64,000 nucleotides of DNA from JACPNO01 sp963825405 (GCA_963825405.1 CAWGTB010000003.1:744001-808000), one strand, 5' to 3'; numbered from the stretch's first letter, positions 34,909 through 44,380 are shown. A program made the numbers and translations. The notes: generated from the letters alone by a model not told the origin.

Positions 34909-35478
34909 ATGAGACGGATTGCCACGCTGATTGCCGTGAGTGGAATTCTGCTGACGCAGGCTTTTGCGCAGGAAGTTCCGCGCCCGGCGCCCGAATTTGT
35001 GATCAATATGCCCAACGGCAGCCAGGTGCTGCTGAGCCAGTTCAACGGCAAGATTGTATTGCTGGCTTTCATGCTCACGACGTGTCCGCATTGCCAGCAC
35101 GCCGTGCCTATTTTGAGCGCGATTCAGAAAGATTACGCGTCCAAGGGCGTGCAGATTCTCGGAACCACCTTCAACGATGGCGCGCCCCAACTGGTGCCGG
35201 AATTCATCGCGCGTTTTCAGCCGAATTTTCCGGTGGGATCGTCGCCGCGCGAGAGCGTCACCGAGTTCCAGCAGCATCCGCCATGGAAGCGCGCGTATGT
35301 GCCGGAGTTCATTTTTATCGACCGCAAGCGCGTGATCCGCGAACAGCATTCCGGCGACGAGGAATTCTTCAAGGACGAAGAGAAGAGCGTGCGCGTCGTG
35401 CTGGATAATTTGCTGAAAGAGCCGGTAGCCGGCAAGGCCGCCCCTAAGAAGACGGCAGCGGTCAAGAAAGCGTCCTAG
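34909..35478 (+). CDS. Secreted thioredoxin-like/TlpA-type protein with CPHC
   Basis: A 189-residue exported protein. A signal peptide (IATLIAVSGILLTQAFAQ) precedes a thioredoxin-fold redoxin domain with PRPAPEFVINMPNG, the redox pair Cys59/Cys62 in LTTCPHCQHA, GVQILGTTFNDGAPQLVPEF, and VPEFIFIDRKRVIREQHSG. The tail is Lys/Ala-rich (AAPKKTAAVKKAS). It is probably a periplasmic thiol-disulfide oxidoreductase or peroxiredoxin-like enzyme. The next gene is a tandem paralogue starting 1 bp after its stop, and it carries TGA at the place of the first Cys. ATG at 34909 gives a clean signal peptide. Confidence 0.85.
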   Translation: MRRIATLIAVSGILLTQAFAQEVPRPAPEFVINMPNGSQVLLSQFNGKIVLLAFMLTTCPHCQHAVPILSAIQKDYASKGVQILGTTFNDGAPQLVPEFIARFQPNFPVGSSPRESVTEFQQHPPWKRAYVPEFIFIDRKRVIREQHSGDEEFFKDEEKSVRVVLDNLLKEPVAGKAAPKKTAAVKKAS

Positions 35479-35479
35479 A

Positions 35480-36040
35480 GTGAAAACGCTGGGCGCGCTG
35501 GCGGCAATGGCAATGCTGCTGGCAGGCGCTTCTGCGCAGCCGATCCCGCGCCCCGCGCCGGAGTTCACCGTTCATCTAAGCGACGGCGGCCAGGTGCTGC
35601 CCAGCCAGTACAGCGGCAAAGTGGTGCTGCTGGCTTTCATGGCCACCACTTGACCCCATTGCCAACACTCCGCTCAGGTCTTGAGCGGCATTCAAAAAGA
35701 TTTCGGACCGCGAGGACTGCAGGTTCTTGGGGCCGCGTTCAACGACGGCGCGCCGCAACTGGTGCCCGGATTCATCGCCCAGTTCCAGCCGAATTTTCCC
35801 GTGGGATATTGCACGCGCGAAGCCGTGTCGGCCTATCTGCGCAATCCGCCGGACAAGCGCAGCTATGTGCCGATCTTCATTTTTATCGATCGCCAGCAGG
35901 TGATCCGGGAGCAGCATTCCGGCGAAGAACCGTTCTTTCAAGATGAAGATAAGAACGTGCGGGCGGTGCTGGACAAGTTATTGAAAGAACCGGCACCCGC
36001 AAAAAAATCCGCCAAGCCGGCTGCCAAGAAAGCGTCGTAG
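35480..36040 (+). CDS. Thioredoxin-like selenoprotein with UPHC (in-frame TGA = Sec)
   Basis: A 186-residue paralogue of the preceding gene, read through TGA at 35651-35653 as selenocysteine (residue 58). It starts at GTG 35480 with a signal peptide (GALAAMAMLLAGASA), then PRPAPEFTVHLSDGGQVLPSQ, VVLLAFMATT-U-PHCQHS, GLQVLGAAFNDGAPQLVPGF, YVPIFIFIDRQQVIREQHSG and a Lys-rich tail. The frame is otherwise open and closely matches its neighbour, whose aligned residue is Cys. A hairpin with loop GGUCU (35670-35688) follows the TGA at 16 nt, and the Cys copy lacks it. UxxC would be a strong redox centre. The alternative is a nonsense mutation or base error. Confidence 0.85.
35670..35688 (+). promoter_or_regulatory. 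Candidate bacterial SECIS element
   Basis: A perfect 7-bp stem (CCGCTCA with TGAGCGG) closes a GGTCT loop. The loop begins 24 nt after the TGA. The GGUCU loop equals the SelB-contacting loop of E. coli fdhF. It lies within the coding frame, as bacterial SECIS elements do. The Cys paralogue has no hairpin at the equivalent place. Confidence 0.75.
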
Positions 36041-36044
36041 AAAC

Positions 36045-36929
36045 ATGCCAACTTTTCTTACTCGACGGGAATGCCTCGGCGCGGCCACGCTACTGGGCGC
36101 TAGGCGAAGTTTTGCGGCCGGTCCGGGCTTCCGCGGCCCCATCGGCGTGCAGCTTTACACCGTGCGCGACGCCCTGAAGACCGCTCCTGCGGAAACCATC
36201 CAGGCCGTGGCTGCGCTTGGTTATAAGCAAGTGGAGGCGACGCTCAACAGCGACTTCGCCTCGCTGCTTCCGTTGCTCAAGAAAAATAATCTGGATGTGG
36301 TGAGCTGCCACTTTGACACGCCGCTGGTTACCGGCGACTGGAGCGCGCGCAAACAGCCGCCGACGGGTACCTGGAGCGCCGCCGTCGACCAGGCGCACGC
36401 GGCCGGAATCCGCTTCATGGTGCTGCCCTACCTGCAGCCGGGCGAGCGCGGAGGCCCCGACGTTTATAAGCGCCTCGCGGAAAAGATGAACGAGGCGGCG
36501 CCGCTGTGCCAGAAGGCCGGCATAACGCTCGCCTATCACAACCACGCGTTCGAGTTTCAGCCCGTCGAAGGCCAGCGCCCGTTCGACATCCTGATGGAGC
36601 GCACGGACCCGAAGCTGGTGAAATTGGAGATGGACGTGTTCTGGGTAAGCACCGCCGGCCAGGATCCGGTGGCGCTGCTGAAGCACTATCCGGGACGCAT
36701 TCCGCTGCTACATCTCAAAGATAAAGCCGCGGGCGCGCCGGTGTTGTTTTCCGAGCAGGCGGTGGGGCACGATGCGTACAAGGAAGTCGGTTCGGGCTCA
36801 CTCGATTTTCCGGCGATTCTAAAAGCCGCGAAAGCCGCCGGCGTGCAGCACTACTTTGTCGAACAGGATTATTGCCCCGGCAATCCCATCGACAGCCTGC
36901 GGAAGAGCTACCAGTTTTTGCGAAGCTAA
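36045..36929 (+). CDS. TAT-signal sugar phosphate isomerase/epimerase family protein
   Basis: A 294-residue xylose-isomerase-like TIM barrel. The N-terminus LTRRECLGAATLLGARRSFAAG is a twin-arginine-like signal. Barrel landmarks are GPIGVQLYTVRDALKT, EATLNSD, VVSCHFD, LAYHNHAFEFQP (metal-type His), VKLEMDVFWVSTAG, LLHLKDKAAG and HYFVEQDY. Substrate and exact reaction are unknown; such exported enzymes are abundant in acidobacteria and planctomycetes and are linked to plant-sugar use. It starts 4 bp after the selenoprotein gene, so it may be co-transcribed. Confidence 0.85.
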   Translation: MPTFLTRRECLGAATLLGARRSFAAGPGFRGPIGVQLYTVRDALKTAPAETIQAVAALGYKQVEATLNSDFASLLPLLKKNNLDVVSCHFDTPLVTGDWSARKQPPTGTWSAAVDQAHAAGIRFMVLPYLQPGERGGPDVYKRLAEKMNEAAPLCQKAGITLAYHNHAFEFQPVEGQRPFDILMERTDPKLVKLEMDVFWVSTAGQDPVALLKHYPGRIPLLHLKDKAAGAPVLFSEQAVGHDAYKEVGSGSLDFPAILKAAKAAGVQHYFVEQDYCPGNPIDSLRKSYQFLRS

Positions 36930-36968
36930 CGCCACCCTTGACAACCTAGCCCCTCCCATCGATAATCG

Positions 36969-37313
36969 ATGGGAATGGCCAAGCCAGATGCCAGCCCCGA
37001 TTTTCTCCCGGGTACGCTGGATATGCTCATCCTGAAAACGCTCACCCGTGGCCCCAACCACGGCTATGGCATCGCCCAGCATATCCAGCAGGTCTCCGCG
37101 GACACTCTAAAAATCGGGGAGGGATCGCTCTATCCCGCGCTGCAGCGGCTCTTGATCGACGACTACGTCCACGCCGAATGGGGCGTTTCGGAAAATAATC
37201 GCCGCGCGCGTTTCTACAAGATCACGCCGGCAGGTCGAAAGCAGCTCGTCGAGGAGCGGAAGACCTTCGACTTTCTGCTGGCCGGCATCGCCCGCGTTTT
37301 GGAGGCCCCATGA
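36969..37313 (+). CDS. PadR-family transcriptional regulator
   Basis: A 114-residue winged-helix regulator: FLPGTLDMLILKTLTRGPNHGYGIAQHI (landmarks LPGTLDMLILKTL and HGYGIA), IGEGSLYPALQRL, and RRARFYKITPAGRKQL. PadR proteins of this kind sit in front of ADOP permeases in acidobacteria and presumably control them. Its stop overlaps the ADOP start (ATGA). The ligand is unknown. Confidence 0.9.
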   Translation: MGMAKPDASPDFLPGTLDMLILKTLTRGPNHGYGIAQHIQQVSADTLKIGEGSLYPALQRLLIDDYVHAEWGVSENNRRARFYKITPAGRKQLVEERKTFDFLLAGIARVLEAP

Positions 37314-39957
37314 GACTGTGGAATCGGCTGCGTTATCTTCTGCATCGCCAGCACTTTGAAAGCGAGCTTGACGAAGAATTGCGCATCCACCGGGACATGG
37401 CTGAAGAGAGCCTGCGCCGCGGCGGAGCAGCACCCTTGGAAGCCCGGCACGCGGCATCGCGAGTGCTTGGCAACGTCACGCTTGCGTTAGAGGACAGCCG
37501 CGCCCAGTGGAACTTCATCTGGTTGGAAACGTCTGTTGCAGGATCTTCGCTACGCGCTGCGCACCCTGCGCAAATCTCCAGGCTTCACGGCCGTCGCTCT
37601 GCTCACATTGGCGCTTGGGATCGGCGCCAACACGGCGATCTTTTCCGTCGTGTACGGCGTGCTGCTGCGCCCGCTGCCTTACAAAGATGCTTCGCGCCTG
37701 ATCGTGCTCAATGAGACCACGCCGCGAGTGGGCACGGTCAGCGTTTCCTATCCCAATTTTCTGGACTGGCGCGCGCAGAGCCGCAGTTTTTCGGAGATGG
37801 CCGCCGTGTGCGACGTGGGCTTCAATCTGGCCGGCATCAGCCAGCCGGAAAACATCCACGGGGAAGCCGTCTCGCCGAATTTTCTTTCACTGCTGGGCGT
37901 GCGGCCTCTGCTCGGGCGCGACTTCAATGCCTCCGAGGAAAAGGCGGGCACGCGCCGGTGGTGCTGCTGAGCTATGCGCTCTGGCAGTCGCATTTCGGCG
38001 GCGACCGCAACGTCGTCGGACGCGCGATTCGTCTCGATGGCAACGCCGTTACCATCGTCGGCGTGCTGCCGCCGGAATTTCGTTCGCTGGACAAGGCGGA
38101 TGTGCTCGAGCCCATCGGCGTGTGGGCCACCAACAATTCCGATGCCGGCGCTCAGAGCCGACCGCGGCGACATGGTGGTGGTCGGAAGGCTGGCGCCGGG
38201 TGTCAGCTTCGCCCAGGCTCGCGCGGAAATGGAAGGGATCGCGGCGCGCCTGGCGCAGGCCTATCCGGAGGCCAACGACCAGTTCGGCGTCGCCCTGCGG
38301 CCCATTCGCGATGTGTTCGTCAGCGAGATACGTCCCGCGATCCTGGTGCTTTTTGGCGCGGTGATGTTTGTGCTGCTGATCGCCTGCGCCAACGTTGCGA
38401 ATCTGTTTCTCATGCGCGGCGCGGGCCGCGCCAGGGAAATCGCGCTGCGCATCGCCATCGGCGCCAGCCGCGGACGCATCATCCGCCAGATGCTGGTGGA
38501 GAGTTTCGTTCTGGCGTTTCTCGGCGGGCTGCTCGGTCTGGCGCTCGCGACTCGGCGGAATTCGTGGCATCGCGCAACTGATCCCGATGGACGCGCTGGC
38601 GGGCGCGAGCGTGAGTCTGAATGGCGTGGTGCTGCTCTTCGCCGGCGGCGTGGTCATTTTGTCCGCGGTGATTTTTGGACTCACGCCCGCAATCCACTCC
38701 TCGAAGGCCGATGTCCACACGGAGTTGAAAGCCGGCGGCAGAAGCACCGGCACGCGCACGGGGCAGAATCGCTGGCGCAGCGTGCTGGTGGTCGCCGAAG
38801 TATCGCTGGCGCTGACGCTGCTGGTGGGCGCGGGGCTGATGATGAAGAGCCTTTACCGGCTTCTTTCCGTCGATCCCGGATTTCGGCCCGCGCGCGTGCT
38901 CACCATGGAAATGAGTTTGCGCACCGCGCAATACGACAAGGCCGAAGCCATTCGCAATTTCTGGCAGCAGGCGCTGGAGCGGGTCCGCGCCCTGCCCGGC
39001 GTGGAGGCAGCGGCGCTCGGCACCGGCGTTCCGCTGACCAACGAACACTGGCGCACCGACATCTTTGTCGAAGGCATGGCCCTGCCCAAGCCGGGCAACT
39101 TTCCGCATCCGGATGTCCACGTCGTCAGTCCGGAGTATGTGAGCACGCTCGGCATGCAGTTGTTGCGCGGCCGTGACATTCACCGACGCTGACGGCGAGA
39201 ACGCGCCGCTGGTCGCGATGGTGAATGCCATGGTCGCCCAGCGCTTGTTTGCAGGCGAGGATCCCGTGGGCAAGCGCTTTCTGATAGGCCGGCCATACCG
39301 CCGACAAGGAGCCGAAATGGATCACGATTGTCGGCGTGGTCGGCGATACCAAACTCTACGGCCTGGCGAATCCGTCGCGCCTCGAAGTGTACATGCCGTT
39401 CCGGCAAAGGCCTCACGGCAAAATGCAGCTGCTGGTGAAATCGCGCATCGATCCGGCGGCTCTGACTTCCGCGATTCGCGGTGCGATCGCTTCGATCGAC
39501 AAAGACCAGCCGATTTACGCCATCGCCACGATGGAGCAACTGGTCGGCGATTCGGTGGCGACGCGGCGCATCACGCTGGTGCTTCTCGGACTGTTCAGCG
39601 CACTCGCGCTGGTGCTCGCGGCCATCGGAATTTACGGCGTGATTTCCTACTCGGTCGCGCAGCGCACTCATGAGATTGGGATTCGCATGGCGCTGGGCGC
39701 GCAGCGGGCGGATGTGCTGCGCATGGTTCTCGCGCAGGGCATGAAGATTACCGGCGCGGGCGTCGTCATCGGCATTGCCGCATCGCTCGGCTTGACCCGC
39801 TGGATGGCGAATCTGCTCTTTTCAGTGAGCGCCGCCGATCCGGTGACCTTCGCTGCCGTCGCGATAGTGATTGCTGCTGATCGCGCTGCTCGCCTGCTAC
39901 ATCCCGGCCCGGCGCACCTTGCGGGTCGATCCGATGATCGCGCTCCGCTACGAATAA
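37310..39957 (+). CDS. ADOP-type FtsX/MacB permease (about seven frameshifts)
   Basis: A duplicated permease of the acidobacterial ADOP type; about 880 residues if repaired. It shows the N-terminal helix (RLRYLLHRQHFESELDEELRIH), MacB core (LRYALRTLRKSPGFTAVALL; GANTAIFSVVYGVLLRPLP), FtsX helices (NVANLFLMRGAGRAREIALRIAIGASRGRI by landmarks) and a second FtsX set ending RTLRVDPMIALRYE. The frame breaks near 37520, 37955, 38150, 38555, 39175, 39295 and 39875. Each repairs with one base, for example WLETLLQDLRYAL and GRDFTDADGENAP. Two ADOP genes elsewhere in the window are intact, so this could be a true pseudogene or the worst-read locus. Paired with PadR. Confidence 0.75.
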
Positions 39958-39977
39958 TTTGAGCTGGAAGAGGGCCT

Positions 39978-40010
39978 AAAAAAAGACGGGGCCAGTTGAT
40001 CTGGCCCCGT
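39978..40010 (-). terminator. Rho-independent terminator of the OmpA-lipoprotein gene
   Basis: On the minus strand a perfect 10-bp stem (acggggccag with its complement, loop of 5) is followed by a run of seven T. It lies about 40 bp past the ompA-like stop, on that gene's strand. It is the clearest intrinsic terminator in the window. Confidence 0.85.
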
Positions 40011-40048
40011 GCGGAGGAAGAACAGGTAAATTTTTCCCGGAAAATATT

Positions 40049-40795
40049 TCAATCTTGTAGCTGGGACATCGCCGGAGTCGCCTCGGCGGTGTACATTTTC
40101 ACCTCGACGCGGCGGTTCTTGGCGCGCGCTTCGCGGTTCTTGCCTTCGTCCACCGGCTTTTCCTTGCCGAGGCCGATCATTTGGATGCGGTACACCGGGA
40201 TATCGTGCTTGGTCACCAGGTACGCCACTACCTTATCGGCGCGGCGGCGGCTCAACGCTTCGTTGTATTCCGTGTTGCCTACTGCGTCGGTAAAGCCTTC
40301 CACAGCAATGAAATAGCGCTTAGCGCCGGCATGCTCTGTCGCGAACTGGTCGAGCTTGGCCTGGGCGTCCGGCGTCAGTTTGTCCTTGCCGAAATCAAAC
40401 ATCACGGCGGTTTCCGCCTGCAGTTTGTAGTCGTCCAGATTCTTGATGGTGTCGCCGAAAGCAGCGCGCAGGGTGCTTAAGTCGCGTCCTGTCTTATCCG
40501 CTACAGTCCGAGCTTCGGTAGCGGCCTGGCCGGCTTCGCCAGCCTTCTTCATGGCATCGCCAGCACGGGCATCGGCTCCTTCAGCCTTTTCCTTCACGTT
40601 GTTGATCGCAACCTCGTGCCGTTCAATGTCTTTACGTGCTTCCTCGAGCGATGTGCCCTGCTTGTTGGCCTGTTCCCCAACCTGGTCCACTTTGGCCTGA
40701 ATCGGGTCGGCTGTCTGCTTCACATACTTCTTTGTGGCACACCCGCTGGCGAGTAGCGCTCCACCTAAAACAACCACTGCCCCTAACGTTCTCAT
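40049..40795 (-). CDS. OmpA-family lipoprotein with coiled-coil
   Basis: A 248-residue outer-membrane lipoprotein. Signal with lipobox LASGC (lipid Cys about residue 19); residues about 25-110 form an alanine-rich coiled coil of the Lpp type (QAKVDQVGEQANKQGTSLEEARKD; ADARAGDAMKKAGEAGQAATEA by landmarks); residues 125-235 are an OmpA peptidoglycan-binding domain (VMFDFGKDKLTPDAQAKLDQ; VEGFTDAVGNTEYNEALSRRRADKV by landmarks; NRRVEVKM). It tethers the outer membrane to the wall. A strong terminator lies downstream. The gap to the next gene (40796-40969) holds nothing recognisable. Confidence 0.88.
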   Translation of the reverse strand: MRTLGAVVVLGGALLASGCATKKYVKQTADPIQAKVDQVGEQANKQGTSLEEARKDIERHEVAINNVKEKAEGADARAGDAMKKAGEAGQAATEARTVADKTGRDLSTLRAAFGDTIKNLDDYKLQAETAVMFDFGKDKLTPDAQAKLDQFATEHAGAKRYFIAVEGFTDAVGNTEYNEALSRRRADKVVAYLVTKHDIPVYRIQMIGLGKEKPVDEGKNREARAKNRRVEVKMYTAEATPAMSQLQD

Positions 40796-40969
40796 GGGTT
40801 CAATTCACCTCTGCCGGATGGTAGAGCAATTTGATTGCCTTTTGGTTGGGGGACTGAATGACTTCGGTCCGGAACCGTGGGAAGCCTCTTTATGTGATAG
40901 CTTGTCAACTTCTGGCGAAGCTGGTAGCTGACGGTGCCGCCAAGCGCTCGCAAGAATAAGGGAGAGATC

Positions 40970-41365
40970 ATGACGCGGGTTCTGCTGCTAGGCTACGATC
41001 CAGAGACTGTGGATTTTTCTGACCCTGCTTTGCCACCAGGCATGACCGTTGAGAAGGTTCACGCCGGCATCGCGGTTGCGATGAAGCAGTTCGCTGAACG
41101 CGGATGGGAGGGCGACGTTGGTTTGATCCGGCCTGATGAAACCGCTGGGCCGACAGTGGAGCGTCAGTTAGCTTCGAAGAGCTACGATTGTGTGGTAATC
41201 GGAGCCGGCGTGCGCCTGCCGCCCCGGGGCCTTGCATTATTCGAAGTCGTCATCAACGCGATTCATAAGGCTGCCCCAGGCGCGGCGATTGCCTTCAATA
41301 CACGACCCGACGATAGCGCCGATGCTGCCGCCCGATGGTTGGCGGCTGGAAGCCGGGCTGTCTAA
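40970..41365 (+). CDS. Conserved hypothetical protein
   Basis: A 131-residue protein without signal peptide: VLLLGYDPETVDFSDPALPPGM, KVHAGIAVAMKQFAERGWEG, VVIGAGVRLPPRGLALFEVV and a C-terminal DDSADAAARWL. It looks like a Rossmann-like small domain. Related unnamed proteins occur in soil bacteria, I believe, but the function is unknown. ATG at 40970 has GGGAGAG upstream and is preferred to a start 36 bp earlier. A GC-rich palindrome (41351-41372) overlaps its end. Confidence 0.6.
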   Translation: MTRVLLLGYDPETVDFSDPALPPGMTVEKVHAGIAVAMKQFAERGWEGDVGLIRPDETAGPTVERQLASKSYDCVVIGAGVRLPPRGLALFEVVINAIHKAAPGAAIAFNTRPDDSADAAARWLAAGSRAV

Positions 41366-41427
41366 CCCGGCTTGGATGGCGCAGCGTCCGTCAAATGGTT
41401 CCCTCCTGGAAGGCTGGGAAGAGTAAA

Positions 41428-42793
41428 ATGGGCGAGATGAAAGGCGCGAGCATGAGCGAACCTACCAATTCCGTTAATCGCAGAGATTTTATGAAGACGG
41501 CCTCCGCCGTTGGAGCTACCTTAGGCGTAGCGAGCCGGGCGCTCGGGGCGAGGCCGGGGAAAGCCAGCACCGGGCGCGTGATCGGCGCCAACGATCGCAT
41601 TAATGTCGGCGTCGTCGGCGTGGGAGGACGAGGCGCGTATCTGGCGCGCGTTTTTTCCGGAATCGGCGAGCGCACGAACGGCTGCAAGATCGTCGCGGTT
41701 TGCGATGTGTATGAAAAGCGCAAAAAGGCCAACGCGGAAAAGCACGGCTGCGACGGCTATCTGGATTACCGCGAGCTGCTGAACCGCCAGGATATCGACG
41801 CCGTGCTGGTGGCGACGCCGGATCATTGGCACGCCAAGATCGCGCTCGAAGCCATGGATCGCGGCAAAGATGTTTACCTCGAAAAGCCGATGTGCCACAC
41901 CATCGAGGAAGCCAAGCAACTCGCGGCCACGGTGAAAGAGACGAGGCGCGTGCTGCAGGTAGGCTCGCAGACCACATCCGCCGATCAGTGGCACAAGGCC
42001 AAGAAGGCGATTGCCGACGGCATGATCGGCCAGATGCTGATGAGCCAGGGCTCGCTACCATCGCAACAGCGTGGAAGGCGAATGGAACTGGGACATCGAT
42101 CCGGGCGCCGGGCCAGACGGCAAGGGCGAGAATTTCATCGATTGGAAAATGTGGCTGGGGCCCGCGCAGAAGCGCGCCTGGGACGCCGATCGCTTCTTCC
42201 GCTTCCGCAAGTATTGGGATTACTCGGGCGGCATCGCCACCGATTTGTTCTTCCACGTAGTCGCGCCGTTGAACATCTGCTGGCCGGAGCCGCAATTTCC
42301 CCATCGCGTAATGGCCTCGGGCGGCATCTACGTTTACAAAGATCGCGAAGTGCCGGATACGTTCAATCTTCTGGCCGATTATCCGCAAAGGGCCACTCGC
42401 TGGTGCTCAGCTCGTCGCATGGCCAACTCCAAACATATTCCCGGGCTGATTCGCGGACACGAAGGCAGCATCATCATGGTGGATCACGGCGAGTTTGAGG
42501 GGCGAACCGACCACATCACTGTACTTCCAGAGAAGCGCGTGATCAGTGAAGCGTACAAGGAGAAGTGGGGATCGGGCGAATTCCAAATTCCCGTCGAGGC
42601 CAAGCCCGACTGGATCCATATGCAAAATTTTCTGGACTGCGTTCGCAGCCGCCAGAAGCCCATGCTGGACGTGGAAACCGCGCTGCGCGTGCAGGTGACG
42701 ATCACGATGGCGGTCGATTCCTACCGCGAAGGCCGCGTGCTCTATTGGGACGAGAAAGCCATGAAGGTCACACCGAAGGCGCCCAAGGCATAA
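41428..42793 (+). CDS. TAT-signal Gfo/Idh/MocA-family oxidoreductase (frameshifted)
   Basis: About 454 residues after repair. A twin-arginine signal (VNRRDFMKTASAVGATLG) precedes an NAD(P)-binding fold (INVGVVGVGGRGAYLARVF) with the EKP motif in DVYLEKPMCHT and a C-terminal domain (GEWNWDIDPG; YWDYSGGIATDLFFHVVAP; MLDVETALRVQVTITMAVD). Exported Gfo/Idh enzymes of this type are common in acidobacteria and planctomycetes and act on sugars or polyols of unknown identity. Frame breaks near 42060 and a compensating pair at about 42388 and 42416; single-base changes restore SYHRNSVEGEWN and PKGHSLVLSSSMANSKH. The start lies at 41428 (SD GGAAGAG); 41452 is possible. Confidence 0.82.
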
Positions 42794-42855
42794 GATATAG
42801 GCAACAATCGCCTTAACATCTGTTAAAATCGGAATTCCACCAAGGAGAGCAAGCA

Positions 42856-43425
42856 ATGATGGAAGCCCAACGCAGTCTTGTAAGGGTGAGCGCCGCCCTC
42901 GGACTGATTTTGTTTTGCGCCAGTTTGCCGACTGCAACCGCCAAGGATAAATCCGGCTCGGGATATCTGGAAACGCATGTCAACCCCACGCGCACGGGGG
43001 TCTTTGTCGACGGGAAGTATTTGGGGCCAGCCGCTAATTTCGGCTTTGCGCGCAAGTACGACCTGACGCCCGGCGAGCACAAAGTCCTGCTCACCGATCC
43101 GCGTTGCGAAGATTACAGCACCACCATCCAGATTGAAGCCGGCAAGACGCTGAAGCTCGAACGCACTCTCGCCGCGCTGCCGCTGGCGAAGCCGCCGTTC
43201 GCGATGTTGAAGACCAAAAGCGACAGCAAGTTTGACGGCGTATGGGTGAATAACAAGTTCATGGGTCACGTGGACGAGTTCGATAATCCGTACCAGTTCC
43301 TGCTGCTGCCGCCCGGCGAGTACACGGTGCGCATCGCGGCTGCCAACGGCGACACCAAGCACGAAGAGAAAGTTACTCTTAGCGCCGACAAAGTGACCAC
43401 AATTGTCGCCGGTACTAAGAAGTAG
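42856..43425 (+). CDS. Secreted PEGA-like domain protein
   Basis: A 189-residue exported protein. The signal peptide (ALGLILFCASLPTATA) precedes two PEGA-like beta modules: ETHVNPTRTGVFVDGKYLGP with DLTPGEHKVLLTDPRCEDY, and VWVNNKFMGH with LLLPPGEYTVRIAAANGD. PEGA domains are found in surface layers and signalling proteins; role unknown. AGGAGAG precedes the ATG region. The antisense frame of the Cas6-like gene begins just past its 3' end. Confidence 0.75.
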   Translation: MMEAQRSLVRVSAALGLILFCASLPTATAKDKSGSGYLETHVNPTRTGVFVDGKYLGPAANFGFARKYDLTPGEHKVLLTDPRCEDYSTTIQIEAGKTLKLERTLAALPLAKPPFAMLKTKSDSKFDGVWVNNKFMGHVDEFDNPYQFLLLPPGEYTVRIAAANGDTKHEEKVTLSADKVTTIVAGTKK

Positions 43426-43429
43426 CAGA

Positions 43430-44317
43430 TTACGCGGGTTTCGATCTCGCCTTTTCCCCAAACAGTCTGCCGCCCGACGCCGGTCCACCTGGCGGCGTCG
43501 AGATAGGGAAGGAACTCGGCCAAGTCGCCCGAGTATTCCGCTTCGCCCAAGAAACCTCCCAGCGAATGGGACTGCCCGGTGCGGCTGGATCGCCGCTCGA
43601 CGCGTTCCCATTGCAGCTCACAGCGGGGCATTTCGACACACGCTGCGCGTTCTGCCATATCGCGGAACTCGATTTCGAGCGGCCCTGGTCCGTAGAGCGC
43701 GCGCAGCGTACTGATGCGATCGCGAATGCGGCTGAACAACGTCGCGAATGCCGCTGGCGAGTCCGAGCCCTTGAGCTCAGTCGGAGTTACGAAGCGCACC
43801 AGAATCCGGGAAACATTTTCTGCGCCGCGCTCGAGCGAGAGCGATGATCGGCTGCGGTGACGGTGCGCCGTCGAGGCCGAGCAACTCTGTGCCGAGAAGT
43901 TCCGCACGTCCACGACCCGGACCGATGCCTTCCTGCGCCAGGCGTGTGAAGCTGGCGGCAAACGCCTCGATTCCGGGCTGGGCGAGATCGAAGAGATGCG
44001 CATCGAAATGGAAATGCTGGCCGGCTTCAAAGCGCTGGCCATCGAGGTGCGCGGCGCGGAAGACAAAGGGCCGGGGCCAATCGCGCAGCCCGCTAGGCCC
44101 TGTCCCGCAGGGCGGCACGCGGTTCGAATAATCGGCTGTAGGCACACGTAGCGCGCAGCGGACAGGACGCCGCTTCGGTGCATTCCGGGACACACGCCAC
44201 GCGCCGCAGCGATGTGCCGAAAGCGCCGCGCAAAATGTTGCCGGCTTTTCCGGGGGGGAAGCGAACCGGTTCCACGGCGCGGAAATGGAGCCGCAACCGG
44301 AAGAACGCAAAATTCAC
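43430..44317 (-). pseudogene. Cas6-like CRISPR RNA endonuclease (broken reading frame)
   Basis: Three frames line up into one RAMP protein of the Cas6 family. N-terminus from GTG 44317: FRLRLHFRAVEPVRFPPGKAGNILRGAFG, then the Cys-rich segment CVPECTEAASCPLRATCAYSRLFEP (landmarks quoted). The middle has LRDWPRPFVFRAAHLDG, FAASFTRLAQEGIGPGRGRAEL and SRILVRFVTPTELKG. The C-terminus has HSLGGFLGEAEYSGDLAEFL and VGRQTVWGKGEI. Breaks lie near 44108 and 43835, and possibly at the end. Cas6 cuts CRISPR precursor RNA. No array or other cas gene is in the window, so it is an orphan. The breaks may be sequencing errors or true decay. Confidence 0.65.
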
Positions 44318-44350
44318 AGGCTCCCAGTATAGCGGGCGCGATGGGCCGTT

Positions 44351-44380
44351 TTGCCTTGAGTGGCAGGCGGCGGTTATAAT
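44351..44380 (+). promoter_or_regulatory. Candidate promoter of the cold-shock gene
   Basis: TTGCCT (44351-44356) and TATAAT (44375-44380) with an 18-bp spacer. The leader to the csp start would be about 115 bases, a long leader of the kind known for cold-shock genes. Confidence 0.55.

Noticed and set aside
35651..35653. TGA as a simple nonsense mutation or base error
   Set aside because: Considered seriously, but the exact Cys position, the intact downstream frame and the copy-specific GGUCU hairpin favour selenocysteine.
41351..41372. Palindrome agccggg/cccggct as a terminator
   Set aside because: It overlaps the coding end of the hypothetical gene and no T-run follows.
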